Below, piece after piece: positions 42,043-50,392 of a stretch of DNA of 56,396 nucleotides. A program made the position numbers and the translations under genes. How positions within the stretch are numbered: the first letter of the stretch is position 1; every line of letters starts with the position of its first letter. Below the pieces are notes generated by a model. The model was not told where the DNA came from. It ran no database searches and saw only the letters and a program-made list of their open reading frames with translations. Source of the stretch: Porticoccaceae bacterium UBA1989 (GTDB lineage: Bacteria > Pseudomonadota > Gammaproteobacteria > Pseudomonadales > Porticoccaceae); assembly GCA_002335945.1 (NCBI GenBank), contig DDDD01000043.1, positions 1 through 56,396 on the forward strand, written 5' to 3'.

Positions 42043-42774
42043 ATGAAATTAATTAGTTTTGCTGGTCAGGCTATTCTGATAATCGCCATTTTAGCGGCGC
42101 TTATTTTTCAGCTGGATCTCGCTCAGGTCAAATATAAATTATGGTTAGTGCTCTCTATTGTTGGGGTAAGCGGCTCGGTGGCATTGATTGGGTGTATCTT
42201 GCTCGTCCGAAAATATTCTGCTGGTGAGAATGTACCCGCTGATCTAACGGGCCTTCTGCTGCTGTGCATGGTGCCCAGTTTTCTTTTTCTTTTTGCCGTG
42301 GGTCCCGAAGGCCTAATGGCCCCAGCTCTCTATGATATTAGTACCGATACCCAAAATCCGCCGGTGCTCGCCTATGCTGAGGCAAACCGAGAAAGGCATG
42401 ATAATTCAGCGGTTTACCCCAAAGATCTTGTGAGCCAGCAGCTGAGATGGTATCCAGAGATCAAAACATTGTCGGTTGCTTTGCCGAGCCGAGATGCATT
42501 CCATATTTCGATCTTTACCGCGTCTATGCTCGGCTGGAGGATTCTTAATTGGAATTCCAGGACGGGTCAGATAGATCTGCGTCAAAGCACAAGGTATTTC
42601 GCTTTCAAATCTGATATCGCGATTAGGATTACCCCTGTAGACGCCTTGAACTCAAATATAGATGTTCGTTCAGGGTCCCTTAAGGGGGGCCGGGATTTCG
42701 CTTTTAATGCCCGTCGGATCGACTCCTTTTTTACTGGATTTAACGCGGAATTAAAAAAACGGCAAAAGCACTGA
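42043..42774 (+). CDS. DUF1499 membrane protein
   Basis: 243 aa from ATG 42043. A GTG at 42034 is an alternative, and no clear ribosome-binding site separates them. Three hydrophobic helices lie in the N-terminal third (about 3-22, 30-50 and 68-88). The soluble C-terminal half is a DUF1499 domain: LGWRILNWNSRTGQIDL, then FGFKSD-like FAFKSDIAIRI, IDVRSGSLKGGRDFAFNARRI. Function is unknown in the family. It is upstream of two tRNA genes in the same direction but separated from them by their own promoter. Confidence 0.8.
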   Translation: MKLISFAGQAILIIAILAALIFQLDLAQVKYKLWLVLSIVGVSGSVALIGCILLVRKYSAGENVPADLTGLLLLCMVPSFLFLFAVGPEGLMAPALYDISTDTQNPPVLAYAEANRERHDNSAVYPKDLVSQQLRWYPEIKTLSVALPSRDAFHISIFTASMLGWRILNWNSRTGQIDLRQSTRYFAFKSDIAIRITPVDALNSNIDVRSGSLKGGRDFAFNARRIDSFFTGFNAELKKRQKH

Positions 42775-42792
42775 AATTTAAGGCCATTAGGC

Positions 42793-42821
42793 TTGACAGT
42801 CTTACTGCAGCTCAATAGAAT
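42793..42821 (+). promoter_or_regulatory. tRNA-Glu promoter, near-consensus sigma-70 with GC discriminator
   Basis: TTGACA (42793-42798), a 17-bp spacer and TAGAAT (42816-42821) are followed at once by GCGCGCC. The -35 is a perfect match. The GC-rich discriminator is a hallmark of promoters shut down by ppGpp/DksA. It lies 22 bp ahead of the tRNA. Confidence 0.88.
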
Positions 42822-42842
42822 GCGCGCCTCCTAGCCAGTCAC

Positions 42843-42918
42843 GTCCCGTTCGTCTAGAGGCCTAGGACACCGCCCTTTCACGGCGGTAACAGGGGTTCGA
42901 CTCCCCTACGGGACGCCA
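42843..42918 (+). tRNA. tRNA-Glu (anticodon UUC)
   Basis: 76 nt including an encoded CCA. The acceptor stem is GTCCCGT/ACGGGAC. The anticodon stem is CCGCC/GGCGG, with loop CTTTCAC and anticodon TTC at 42877-42879. The T arm contains GGTTCGACTCC. Followed 29 bp later by tRNA-Gly, probably cotranscribed. Confidence 0.97.
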
Positions 42919-42947
42919 TTTTATACGTTGCTTATGGATAAGCTTCT

Positions 42948-43022
42948 GCGGGAATAGCTCAGTGGTAGAGCACAACCTTGCCAAGGTTGGGGTCGCGAGT
43001 TCGAACCTCGTTTCCCGCTCCA
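42948..43022 (+). tRNA. tRNA-Gly (anticodon GCC)
   Basis: 75 nt including CCA. The acceptor stem is GCGGGAA/TTCCCGC. The anticodon stem is CAACC/GGTTG, with loop TTGCCAA and anticodon GCC at 42980-42982. The T arm has GAGTTCGAACCTC. An intrinsic terminator begins seven bases after the CCA. Confidence 0.97.
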
Positions 43023-43028
43023 GTTAAG

Positions 43029-43061
43029 AAAGCGCAAAACTTCGGTTTTGCGCTTTTTTTT
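43029..43061 (+). terminator. Intrinsic terminator of the tRNA-Glu/tRNA-Gly unit
   Basis: A perfect 12-bp stem (AAAGCGCAAAAC / GTTTTGCGCTTT) with loop TTCG is followed by a further T-run. It ends the tRNA transcript. Confidence 0.95.
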
Positions 43062-43184
43062 GCGTTTGAAAAAATTTATGAGGGGTCTTCTATCTAGCTC
43101 GTCTCAATTGTAAGTTTTGTAATGAAGTTGGGAAATACCTCTTGTTATTGTTAGATCATAATAAGACAAGAGGGGGAGAGCTGA

Positions 43185-43213
43185 GGCGGGCCTGCAAGGG
43201 CCCGCCTTTTTTT
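43185..43213 (+). terminator. Orphan intrinsic terminator
   Basis: Stem GGCGGGCC (43185-43192) with GGCCCGCC (43199-43206), loop TGCAAG, is followed by seven Ts. No gene ends just upstream on the plus strand: the tRNA unit already has its own terminator at 43029-43061. It may end a short untranslated transcript or be a relic. The rest of 43062-43292 holds nothing else that I can support. Confidence 0.8.
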
Positions 43214-43292
43214 ACGGGCGCTGCTTTTGTTACCTGAGCAGCTTTCGCTCCGGAAGGAGGTTGATTCGGGCGTTGGCTTTGCTGGCTGTTAT

Positions 43293-44441
43293 CTAGTTGG
43301 CTGCTGGAGGGAGGGCGAAAAATTCGCGAATGGCGTCTTCTTGATCAAGAGCGTCCTGGTGGCCTAGGGCGATAAGTTTGCGGCAGAAGCCGGGTTCAAA
43401 GAGGAGATAGCTGGCGGCGCTGGTGCCTCCACCCTGGGCGGTTGCTCCGGTTATTTTTAGGAACAGCTTTAGGGAGCGGGGAAGTTCGTGAATATGTTCT
43501 TCGGCGATCTGGTCAATGGATTGGCTTGGAGAGATAGACAACACCTCTACGGCATTCAAATCTGTGATGCCATTTTTATCTTTGAGAGATTGGGGCAGTA
43601 CTGAGGCCAGACGGTTGATGCTGCGCAATGTTTCCAGATCACTCTCCACGGCATCGATAAAGGCGCTGTTAAACATATGGCCCATGATCTGCGCGATTGA
43701 AGGGGAATGGTCTGGTTGCAGCTCAGGCGCCTTATGAGTCGCATTGTCGCTAACGCCAACGATTAACAGCTGCCTTGCGTCCATATGCAGGGCCGGGCTA
43801 ATGGGTTTTAACTGACGCACAGCGCCATCACCAAAATAGCCTCCCTCTAGTTTGACCGCAGGAAAAAGACTGGGAATGGCCGTGCTCGCCATCAGGTGAT
43901 CGATGGTTAGGTCAATTTTTTCGCCGCGCCGCCTTGCTCTATTCCATGGCTGGATACTGTCTTGGCCTTGGAAGAATGTCACAGATTGGCCTGAGGCATA
44001 GCTCATGGCACTGATTGCAATGGCTTCTAGTTCACCATTACCGATGGCCGTCTCTAGGTAATCAAACTTCACATAGTTGTTCAGCAACTCACGGAGAGGC
44101 GCGTTGTCGAGCAGGGATATCGGCCGACCGATACCATAACCACTGTGTAGCATTGATGCGGCCATATGGAAGGCATTTTTGGCGACCCCAAAGGCATCGG
44201 TGCGGTAAACGTCAGAGGCCCGCAAATTGTGCCAGATAGTTTCCAATTTTCGTGTTCTAAGCCGAAAGGGCCCAGCGCGCCCGGCAATAGACAGTGCATT
44301 AATAGCGCCAGCGGATGTACCACAGATAATTGGGAAGGGGTTGTAGACTGTTCTGGGTAAAATAGCCGCTATGCCTTTTAGTACGCCAACCTGATAGGCC
44401 GCACGGGCTCCACCCCCAGTTAATACTAATCCTCTACTCAC
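43293..44441 (-). CDS. Patatin-like phospholipase
   Basis: 382 aa. The patatin fold uses a Ser-Asp dyad: oxyanion loop LTGGGARAAYQVGVL at 7-21, nucleophile S43 in ICGTSAGAINAL and Asp in GGYFGDGAVRQ near 210. No signal peptide is evident, so it is probably cytoplasmic or membrane-peripheral. Members release fatty acids from phospholipids or other acyl esters; some are effectors and others housekeeping. The length exceeds the core domain (about 220) by a C-terminal helical region. It lies downstream of a flavodoxin-fold gene on the same strand, with a 25-bp gap. Confidence 0.85.
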   Translation of the reverse strand: MSRGLVLTGGGARAAYQVGVLKGIAAILPRTVYNPFPIICGTSAGAINALSIAGRAGPFRLRTRKLETIWHNLRASDVYRTDAFGVAKNAFHMAASMLHSGYGIGRPISLLDNAPLRELLNNYVKFDYLETAIGNGELEAIAISAMSYASGQSVTFFQGQDSIQPWNRARRRGEKIDLTIDHLMASTAIPSLFPAVKLEGGYFGDGAVRQLKPISPALHMDARQLLIVGVSDNATHKAPELQPDHSPSIAQIMGHMFNSAFIDAVESDLETLRSINRLASVLPQSLKDKNGITDLNAVEVLSISPSQSIDQIAEEHIHELPRSLKLFLKITGATAQGGGTSAASYLLFEPGFCRKLIALGHQDALDQEDAIREFFALPPAAN

Positions 44442-44466
44442 GTGTTATTCCATTTGTAAGGCAACA

Positions 44467-44922
44467 TTAAAAAATACCCAAGGCTAGACCCGCGGCCATG
44501 GCATGGCCAAAATCTTTTGATGCATCAATATGACCTGAGCTGATGTCACCATTGGCGATGAGGGGTTCGGCTATTTTACGCAGGGGATAGCCTTTGGCAA
44601 TACGGTCAATCTCTCGCACCGCGCCGGTACCATCATTGCCAGCACTAATAAAAATGCCATAGGGCAGGTTGAGCTCATAGGGCTCAGCGGGGTAATAGGT
44701 CCGATCAAAAAAGTCTTTCAGTGCACCACTCATGGTGCCGAAGTTTTCTGGGGTGCCAAAAAGCAGTCCATCTGCCCAGATTAGGTCTTCTAGTCGCGCG
44801 TCAAAGGCGCTTATCAGCTTAGTGCTAACCGCGGTTTCCTGCTGGCAGCCATGTAAAACTGCCTGGGCCAGTTTTTCGGTATTGCCACTTTGGCTGTGAT
44901 AAATAATTAGCAGGTTTTTCAT
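44467..44922 (-). CDS. Flavodoxin-fold NAD(P)H-dependent oxidoreductase-like protein
   Basis: 151 aa. The FMN-binding phosphate loop is YHSQSGNTEKLAQAV near 8-22. A second flavin-contact segment, FGTPENFGTMSGALKDFFDRTYY, starts near 56, and PYGIFISAGNDGTGAVREI follows. It resembles WrbA/YwqN-type flavodoxin-like proteins, but is shorter than WrbA (about 200). The redox partner is unknown. It precedes the patatin gene by 25 bp and probably shares its transcript. Confidence 0.8.
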   Translation of the reverse strand: MKNLLIIYHSQSGNTEKLAQAVLHGCQQETAVSTKLISAFDARLEDLIWADGLLFGTPENFGTMSGALKDFFDRTYYPAEPYELNLPYGIFISAGNDGTGAVREIDRIAKGYPLRKIAEPLIANGDISSGHIDASKDFGHAMAAGLALGIF

Positions 44923-45012
44923 CTAACTGTGGACACCGTTACCATTAAAAGCCGCAGGCCTGTTTAGACTGACTCAATCAGCGTTGTTGGCTGTGACTTT
45001 ACCAGTCTCAAT

Positions 45013-47427
45013 ATGATGTGCAAGCAGGGGCCACAAATGCGCTACCTTTTGGCGTTAAGCATAGGGATATTCTCCGTTGCCTGGTGGCCGCGATTGCCTA
45101 GCAGTGCTGTTATTTTTAGCGTTGCTCTTGCTACTGCTGTCGCATTATTACTCTCCGCTATTTTTCTCACTGGCCGAAAGAAGTCTGTCGCTTGCATTAT
45201 CTGTTGTCTCGGTTTGGGACTCTGCTGGGCGCTATTTATGGCGGACCGACAATTGCACCACCAGCTCCCCGATCATCTCGATAAGCAGGATTTTTTAATT
45301 ACGGGAACCATCGATAGTTTGATCGATACAAATGATCGGCGCAGCCGCTTTAGCTTGGCTGTAGATTCTGCACAGCTACTTTCTGACCCGAGCCAGCAGG
45401 TGCCGCTTAAATCAGTGCTGTTAAGTTGGTATCGCTTCGCCGGGGCGGGTGTCAGTGGAGAGCTGCGCTCAGGAGAGCGCTGGCAGATTATTGGGCGTCT
45501 GCAGCGGCCAAGAGGGATGCGCAACCCTGGGGCCTTTGATTATCAGAGTTGGCTAGTCCAGCAGGACTATTCCGCAACCGGTTATGTTCGCCAGAGTAAA
45601 AAGGCATTGCGCCTGGAAGACTCTAGACACTCGATCAATAATTACCGCAACCAGATTCGGCGGGCTATTAATGGTAGCGGTCTCTCAGAACTGGGGGGCG
45701 CGGTTGTGGTTGCACTGAGTATTGGTGATAAACAGCAAATTAGTGCGCAGTGGGATGATCTGGCTCGCCTTGGTATTGTCCATCTGTTGGTAATCTCTGG
45801 CCTGCATATAGGGTTAGTGGCTACCATGGGTTTCTGGCTGGGGGCAGGATTGGGGCGACTGCTGTTGCCATTGCATCGTCGGTTACCTCAGATGGTGAAT
45901 TTCGTTGGGCGCTGCTCGGGGCCATTTATGGCGCTATTCGCCGCTCTGGGTTACAGCCTGCTGGCTGGATTTTCACTGTCTACTCAGCGCGCATTAATTG
46001 CAGTGCTGGTGGTTATGCTCAGTAAGCTGCTATTTCGTCGTGTAGAGCCGTTTACCTGTATGGTCTGGGCATTGACGCTAATTGCGATTACCCAGCCTCT
46101 TGCGATACTGAGTGCGGGATTTTGGTTGTCCTTTGTAGCTGTGGGCCTTTTACTGTGGTGGTTTACGCCTTGGTTGTCTAAAACTGAGAGCTCCACGGCA
46201 AAGTCCAATTTTTCTCTGTGGCGACTCTGCTCAGCTCAGCTTGCTCTTTTAGCAGGGATGGCCATTCCATTATTATTCTTTATGGGCCGGGGCTCCTGGC
46301 TTGCCCCTTTGGTGAACCTCGTGGCTGTACCCTGGATATCCTTTGTCACTATTCCCCTGTCGTTAATGGGAATAGCCCTTCAGGCGGCGTGGCCTGAAGG
46401 TGCAAGCCGACTGTGGCAATGGGCGGATTATTCGGTCGCACCACTGTGGCTATTTGTTGACTGGTTACCGGTCTCCGTTGGCTTTGTTCATGCCCCTATG
46501 GCTTTTGATACCTGGGGGTTTACGGCTGCATTGCTGGCAGTGATAGGGCTTTTGCTGCCCAGAGGGCTGTTGCCTAACGTATTGGCTGGACGCTGGCTGT
46601 TGCTGCTACCTCTGTTAGCTGTGCTGACATGCTCAAAACCTCAGTCACCACTGCGGCTTACTGTGCTTGATGTAGGGCAGGGGCTAGCGCTTGTACTTGA
46701 AACGCCGGATAAAACGTTGGTCTACGACAGTGGGCCTAACTATGGCGAGCGCTTTAGCGCGGGAAGCGGCATTGTTGCCCCCTATCTTTGGCGTCGTGGT
46801 CGGAGTCAGATTGACCTTTTAGTGGTCAGTCATGAAGATGGTGATCATGCCGGTGGCGTCGACTCGCTGCTGGCATCGCTCGAGGTTGAGGATGTTCTTG
46901 TGGGTCCCGGCTTCGTTGCCAAAAACTATCGACGCTGCGTTTCGGGACAGCGATGGCAATGGGGGGAGGGTGTCGACAGGGTTTCCTTTGAAATATTATC
47001 TCCCAGCCCGTCTAGTGCGATCGAAGGTAACAACAGCTCCTGCGTCTTACTGATTAGCTGGCGAGACCAAGCTATCCTGCTGCCAGGAGATATTGAACAT
47101 TCGGTGGAAGCCCATTTGCAGCGCAGTCCCTTATCTAAACTCCCTTTAACCCCAGTAACCGTGCTGTTGGCTCCCCATCACGGCAGTCAAACCTCATCCA
47201 CTCAGGGTTTTGTCGATCGAGTGCGACCCGCTCATGTGGTTTTCTCTAGCGGATATCGCCATCAGTTTGGGCATCCTCATAGCGCTGTCGTGGATCGCTA
47301 CCGCTCTGTTAAGAGCCAGCTGTGGCTAACCTCTGAGCAGGGCGCGATTAGTTTTGTGTGGAATCAGCAGGGCGTGCTGAAGGTAGGGCCCACAAGAACC
47401 CGTCGTCCTGATCGCTGGTGGCGTTGA
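45013..47427 (+). CDS. comEC: DNA internalisation-related competence protein ComEC/Rec2
   Basis: 804 aa. ComEC forms the inner-membrane channel that passes single-stranded DNA during natural transformation. The order is an N-terminal membrane-anchored OB-type domain (1-210), the polytopic Competence domain (about 215-515, with LVISGLHIGLVATMG) and a metallo-beta-lactamase-like C-terminal domain (about 545-790: VLDVGQGLALVLETP, VSHEDGDHAGGVD, APHHGSQTS). In-frame ATGs at 45013, 45016 and 45037 compete as starts. Comparable genes sit next to exbBD or msbA in relatives. Other competence genes are outside the window. Confidence 0.92.
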   Translation: MMCKQGPQMRYLLALSIGIFSVAWWPRLPSSAVIFSVALATAVALLLSAIFLTGRKKSVACIICCLGLGLCWALFMADRQLHHQLPDHLDKQDFLITGTIDSLIDTNDRRSRFSLAVDSAQLLSDPSQQVPLKSVLLSWYRFAGAGVSGELRSGERWQIIGRLQRPRGMRNPGAFDYQSWLVQQDYSATGYVRQSKKALRLEDSRHSINNYRNQIRRAINGSGLSELGGAVVVALSIGDKQQISAQWDDLARLGIVHLLVISGLHIGLVATMGFWLGAGLGRLLLPLHRRLPQMVNFVGRCSGPFMALFAALGYSLLAGFSLSTQRALIAVLVVMLSKLLFRRVEPFTCMVWALTLIAITQPLAILSAGFWLSFVAVGLLLWWFTPWLSKTESSTAKSNFSLWRLCSAQLALLAGMAIPLLFFMGRGSWLAPLVNLVAVPWISFVTIPLSLMGIALQAAWPEGASRLWQWADYSVAPLWLFVDWLPVSVGFVHAPMAFDTWGFTAALLAVIGLLLPRGLLPNVLAGRWLLLLPLLAVLTCSKPQSPLRLTVLDVGQGLALVLETPDKTLVYDSGPNYGERFSAGSGIVAPYLWRRGRSQIDLLVVSHEDGDHAGGVDSLLASLEVEDVLVGPGFVAKNYRRCVSGQRWQWGEGVDRVSFEILSPSPSSAIEGNNSSCVLLISWRDQAILLPGDIEHSVEAHLQRSPLSKLPLTPVTVLLAPHHGSQTSSTQGFVDRVRPAHVVFSSGYRHQFGHPHSAVVDRYRSVKSQLWLTSEQGAISFVWNQQGVLKVGPTRTRRPDRWWR

Positions 47428-47506
47428 GAGGGCTATTTGCCGATACAGCATTGTCAGGGTTTGTGGTAGAGTTGCTGGGATTTTAACGGATTAATTAGGC
47501 ATCTCT

Positions 47507-48124
47507 GTGTATCAAATTTTTGTTTCTGGCGGCTGGTTGATGTGGCCGATTTTATTCTGCTCGATTGTGATTGTCGCCATTTCTATCGAGCGATTTATCA
47601 CCCTTAAATCTGAGCGTATTATTCCCGCTGGCCAGCTGGCACAGGTCTGGCAGCAGTTGCGCAATAAAGAACTCAGTGGTGATCGACTCAAAACCCTTCG
47701 GGACTCTTCTCCCCTTGGTTATATTCTCGCCTCAGGCATCAGCAATTCAGGCCATGGCCGCGATGTGATGAAAGACAGCATCGAAGAGGCGGCGGGGCAG
47801 GTAATTCACCAACTCGAGCGATTTCTAACTATTCTGGGTACCATTGCCAATACCACTCCATTGCTGGGATTACTGGGCACTGTGTTGGGTATGATTCAGG
47901 TATTCGCGGATATCATGCTGTTTGGCACGGGCAATGCTGCTGAATTGGCCGGAGGTATCTCTCAGGCGCTGATTACCACGGCAGCTGGCCTGACGGTGGC
48001 GATTCCTGCGATGGTCTTGCATCGCTATTTTGAGCGTCATGTTGAGTCATTAGTTGTGCAGTTAGAAGGGCAGGCGACCAAGCTGGTTGATGCTATGCAC
48101 AGCGACCTATTTAAACAGGCTTAG
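47507..48124 (+). CDS. ExbB/TolQ-family proton channel protein
   Basis: 205 aa with a GTG start. Three membrane helices: about 8-30, 108-130 and 150-175 (the MotA/TolQ/ExbB domain, with TTPLLGLLGTVLGMIQVF then GISQALITTAAGLTVAIPAMVLHRYF). It forms a proton-driven motor with the ExbD-like partner four bp downstream. Pseudomonas carries an equivalent pair between comEC and lpxK. No TonB-like gene is adjacent, so what the motor drives is unknown. Confidence 0.9.
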   Translation: MYQIFVSGGWLMWPILFCSIVIVAISIERFITLKSERIIPAGQLAQVWQQLRNKELSGDRLKTLRDSSPLGYILASGISNSGHGRDVMKDSIEEAAGQVIHQLERFLTILGTIANTTPLLGLLGTVLGMIQVFADIMLFGTGNAAELAGGISQALITTAAGLTVAIPAMVLHRYFERHVESLVVQLEGQATKLVDAMHSDLFKQA

Positions 48125-48128
48125 TAGC

Positions 48129-48548
48129 GTGAAGTTTCGGCGTAAATCAAAACAAGACAACGGTATTAACCTCACTCCGCTGATTGATGTGGTGTTTTTA
48201 CTGTTGATATTTTTTATGGTTACCACCACCTTTACTAAAGAAACTCGATTGCTAATTACTCTGCCGGAAGCCAATGGCGAACCCGCCGAAGAGACCGCGC
48301 AGACTCTCGAGTTGCTAGTCAATGCAGAGGGTAACTATGCGGTCAATGGGCAAAATTTGATAAATCGTGAGATCAAGACCATTATGGCGGCCTTAAAAGA
48401 TGCCTCTGGGGGCAATGTAGAGATGCCGCTCATTATTACCGCTGACGCTCAAGCCAGTCATCAAGCCGTTGTTATTGCGATGGATGCAGCTGGGCAGCTG
48501 GGTTTTAGCCGACTAAATATCGCCACGCAGCAAACACAAGAGCAATAA
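48129..48548 (+). CDS. ExbD/TolR-family biopolymer transport protein
   Basis: 139 aa from GTG 48129, four bp after the exbB stop. The open frame starts at 48087, but that segment overlaps exbB. It is anchored by one membrane helix (about 15-35) containing the conserved Asp of NLTPLIDVVFLLLIFFMV, the proton-path residue. The periplasmic domain follows (about 40-139; LPEANGEPAE, then VVIAMDAAGQLGFSRLNIATQ). It partners the ExbB-like protein. The stop lies three bp before msbA. Confidence 0.9.
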   Translation: MKFRRKSKQDNGINLTPLIDVVFLLLIFFMVTTTFTKETRLLITLPEANGEPAEETAQTLELLVNAEGNYAVNGQNLINREIKTIMAALKDASGGNVEMPLIITADAQASHQAVVIAMDAAGQLGFSRLNIATQQTQEQ

Positions 48549-48551
48549 AAT

Positions 48552-50390
48552 ATGTCCCAGGATTCTGCGTCAAGCGGCGCTAAAACCTACGCCCGGTTAA
48601 TGAGTTATGTGGCTCGCTACTGGGCCGCATTTGCCGTCAGTATATTCGGTTTGGTGATGCACTCGGCAGCCGAAGTGGCCTTTGTCGACCTGCTCGGCTA
48701 TATCACCGACACAGTGGGCATGCTCACCGGCTCTGCTTCCGAGAATAGTCTGCCCAGTACGGGTCTTACCGCATTCTTTGCCAACTCGCTGTTTGGTGAT
48801 TCCCTGGATGAATATCGCTGGTTAGTGATCCCATTGTTCCTAGTTGTGGTGAGTATGATTCGCGGGTTTGGCTATTTGATCGGCAGCTACGGGTTGGCTT
48901 ATGTATCTAACTATCTTGTCCATGCTCTGCGTCTAGATATCTTTGAAAAATACCTGCTCTTACCCTTCCGCTTCTTTGATCGATCAATGTCGGGGCATCT
49001 GGTTTCCGTGGTGACTTTCAATGTTCAGCAGGTCACTCAGGCGGGCACCAAAGCAGTTAAAACATTGTTGCAACAGGGCAGCTTGGTGATTGGCCTGATG
49101 AGCTACCTGTTTTATGTGAACTGGAAGTTAACCTTATTTTTTATTGCGGTAATGCCGTTTATTGCCATATTGGTGAGCATTGTTAGCAAACGTTTTAGGC
49201 TAATCAGTAAGCGTATTCAGTCGGCCATGGGCGATGTGACTCATGTTACTCAGGAAGCCGTGAGTGGCTACCAAGAGGTAAGGATGTTTGGTGGGATGGA
49301 TGCGGAGCGTGCTCGTATCAATGTCGCAAGTCACAGCAATCGCCGCCAGAATATGAAGATGTCCCTCACGGAAGGTATTAGTAATCCCCTTGTGATGCTT
49401 ATTGTGTCGCTGGCCTTTGGTGCTATTACTGGCTTTATGCTTAATCCGGCCATTCTTGAGACCATGACCACCGGCAGCTTTATTACCTTCCTTGTCGCCT
49501 CGGGCATGTTGATCAAACCTATTCGGCAGCTCACGGAAGTGAACAGCGACATTCAAAAGGGCATTGCCGCAGCGGAGTCTATTTTCGACATTATCGATGC
49601 CGAAGAAGAGTTAGATGCTGGCGATGTTGAACAGGATACTGTCGTCGGTAAATTTGAATTTAAGGATATCAATTTCACCTATGGCAGTGCTGATCGGCCA
49701 GTGTTAAAAGATATTAACTTTAACGTTAGCCCTGGCGAAACCATTGCTCTAGTGGGTTCCTCCGGCAGTGGTAAAACCTCGCTGGTAAGTTTAATTCCAC
49801 GTTTTTATAATCATGGCGAAGGTAATATTTTACTGGATGGCGTGGATGTTAATGATTTTGCCTTGGCCAATTTACGCAGACATATCGCCATCGTCAGTCA
49901 AAATGTGACTCTGTTTAATGACACGATTTTTAATAATATTGCCTACGGCGAGTTAGCAGACTGCAGTCCAGAAAAAGTAGTGGCCGCGGCAAGAATTGCC
50001 CATGCCCATGAGTTTATTGAAAACCTTTCCGAGGGCTATCAGACTCATATTGGTGACGATGGTGTGATGCTTTCGGGTGGTCAGCGACAGCGTATAGCTA
50101 TTGCTCGCGCGGTGTTAAAAAACGCACCTGTACTTATTTTAGATGAGGCCACCTCCGCTCTGGATACAGATTCCGAGCGCCATATTCAGGCGGCCCTAGA
50201 AGAATTAATGAAAGGCCGCACGAGCTTTGTTATTGCTCATCGCCTGAGCACGGTTGAGAAAGCAGACCGTATATTGGTGATGGAAAACGGCTGTATTGTT
50301 GAGCAGGGCAGCCACAAAGAATTGCTGGCAGCGGCGGGCCGTTACTCCCAGCTGTACCACAATCAGTTTAACGAGCCAGGGGCGGGCTGA
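48552..50390 (+). CDS. msbA: Lipid A export ATP-binding/permease protein MsbA
   Basis: 612 aa ABC half-transporter. It flips lipid A core from the inner to the outer leaflet of the inner membrane. Membrane domain about 20-335 with six helices. ATPase domain 370-600: Walker A GSSGSGKTSL near 397, signature LSGGQRQRIAIARA near 503 and Walker B LILDEATSALD near 523. The neighbour is lpxK two bp later (msbA-lpxK is a conserved pair), which supports MsbA over other half-transporters. E. coli MsbA has 582 residues. Confidence 0.92.
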   Translation: MSQDSASSGAKTYARLMSYVARYWAAFAVSIFGLVMHSAAEVAFVDLLGYITDTVGMLTGSASENSLPSTGLTAFFANSLFGDSLDEYRWLVIPLFLVVVSMIRGFGYLIGSYGLAYVSNYLVHALRLDIFEKYLLLPFRFFDRSMSGHLVSVVTFNVQQVTQAGTKAVKTLLQQGSLVIGLMSYLFYVNWKLTLFFIAVMPFIAILVSIVSKRFRLISKRIQSAMGDVTHVTQEAVSGYQEVRMFGGMDAERARINVASHSNRRQNMKMSLTEGISNPLVMLIVSLAFGAITGFMLNPAILETMTTGSFITFLVASGMLIKPIRQLTEVNSDIQKGIAAAESIFDIIDAEEELDAGDVEQDTVVGKFEFKDINFTYGSADRPVLKDINFNVSPGETIALVGSSGSGKTSLVSLIPRFYNHGEGNILLDGVDVNDFALANLRRHIAIVSQNVTLFNDTIFNNIAYGELADCSPEKVVAAARIAHAHEFIENLSEGYQTHIGDDGVMLSGGQRQRIAIARAVLKNAPVLILDEATSALDTDSERHIQAALEELMKGRTSFVIAHRLSTVEKADRILVMENGCIVEQGSHKELLAAAGRYSQLYHNQFNEPGAG

Positions 50391-50392
50391 GC

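Noticed and set aside
48087..48128. Upstream start for exbD
   Set aside because: It lies inside exbB in another frame; GTG 48129 gives the usual ExbD N-terminus.
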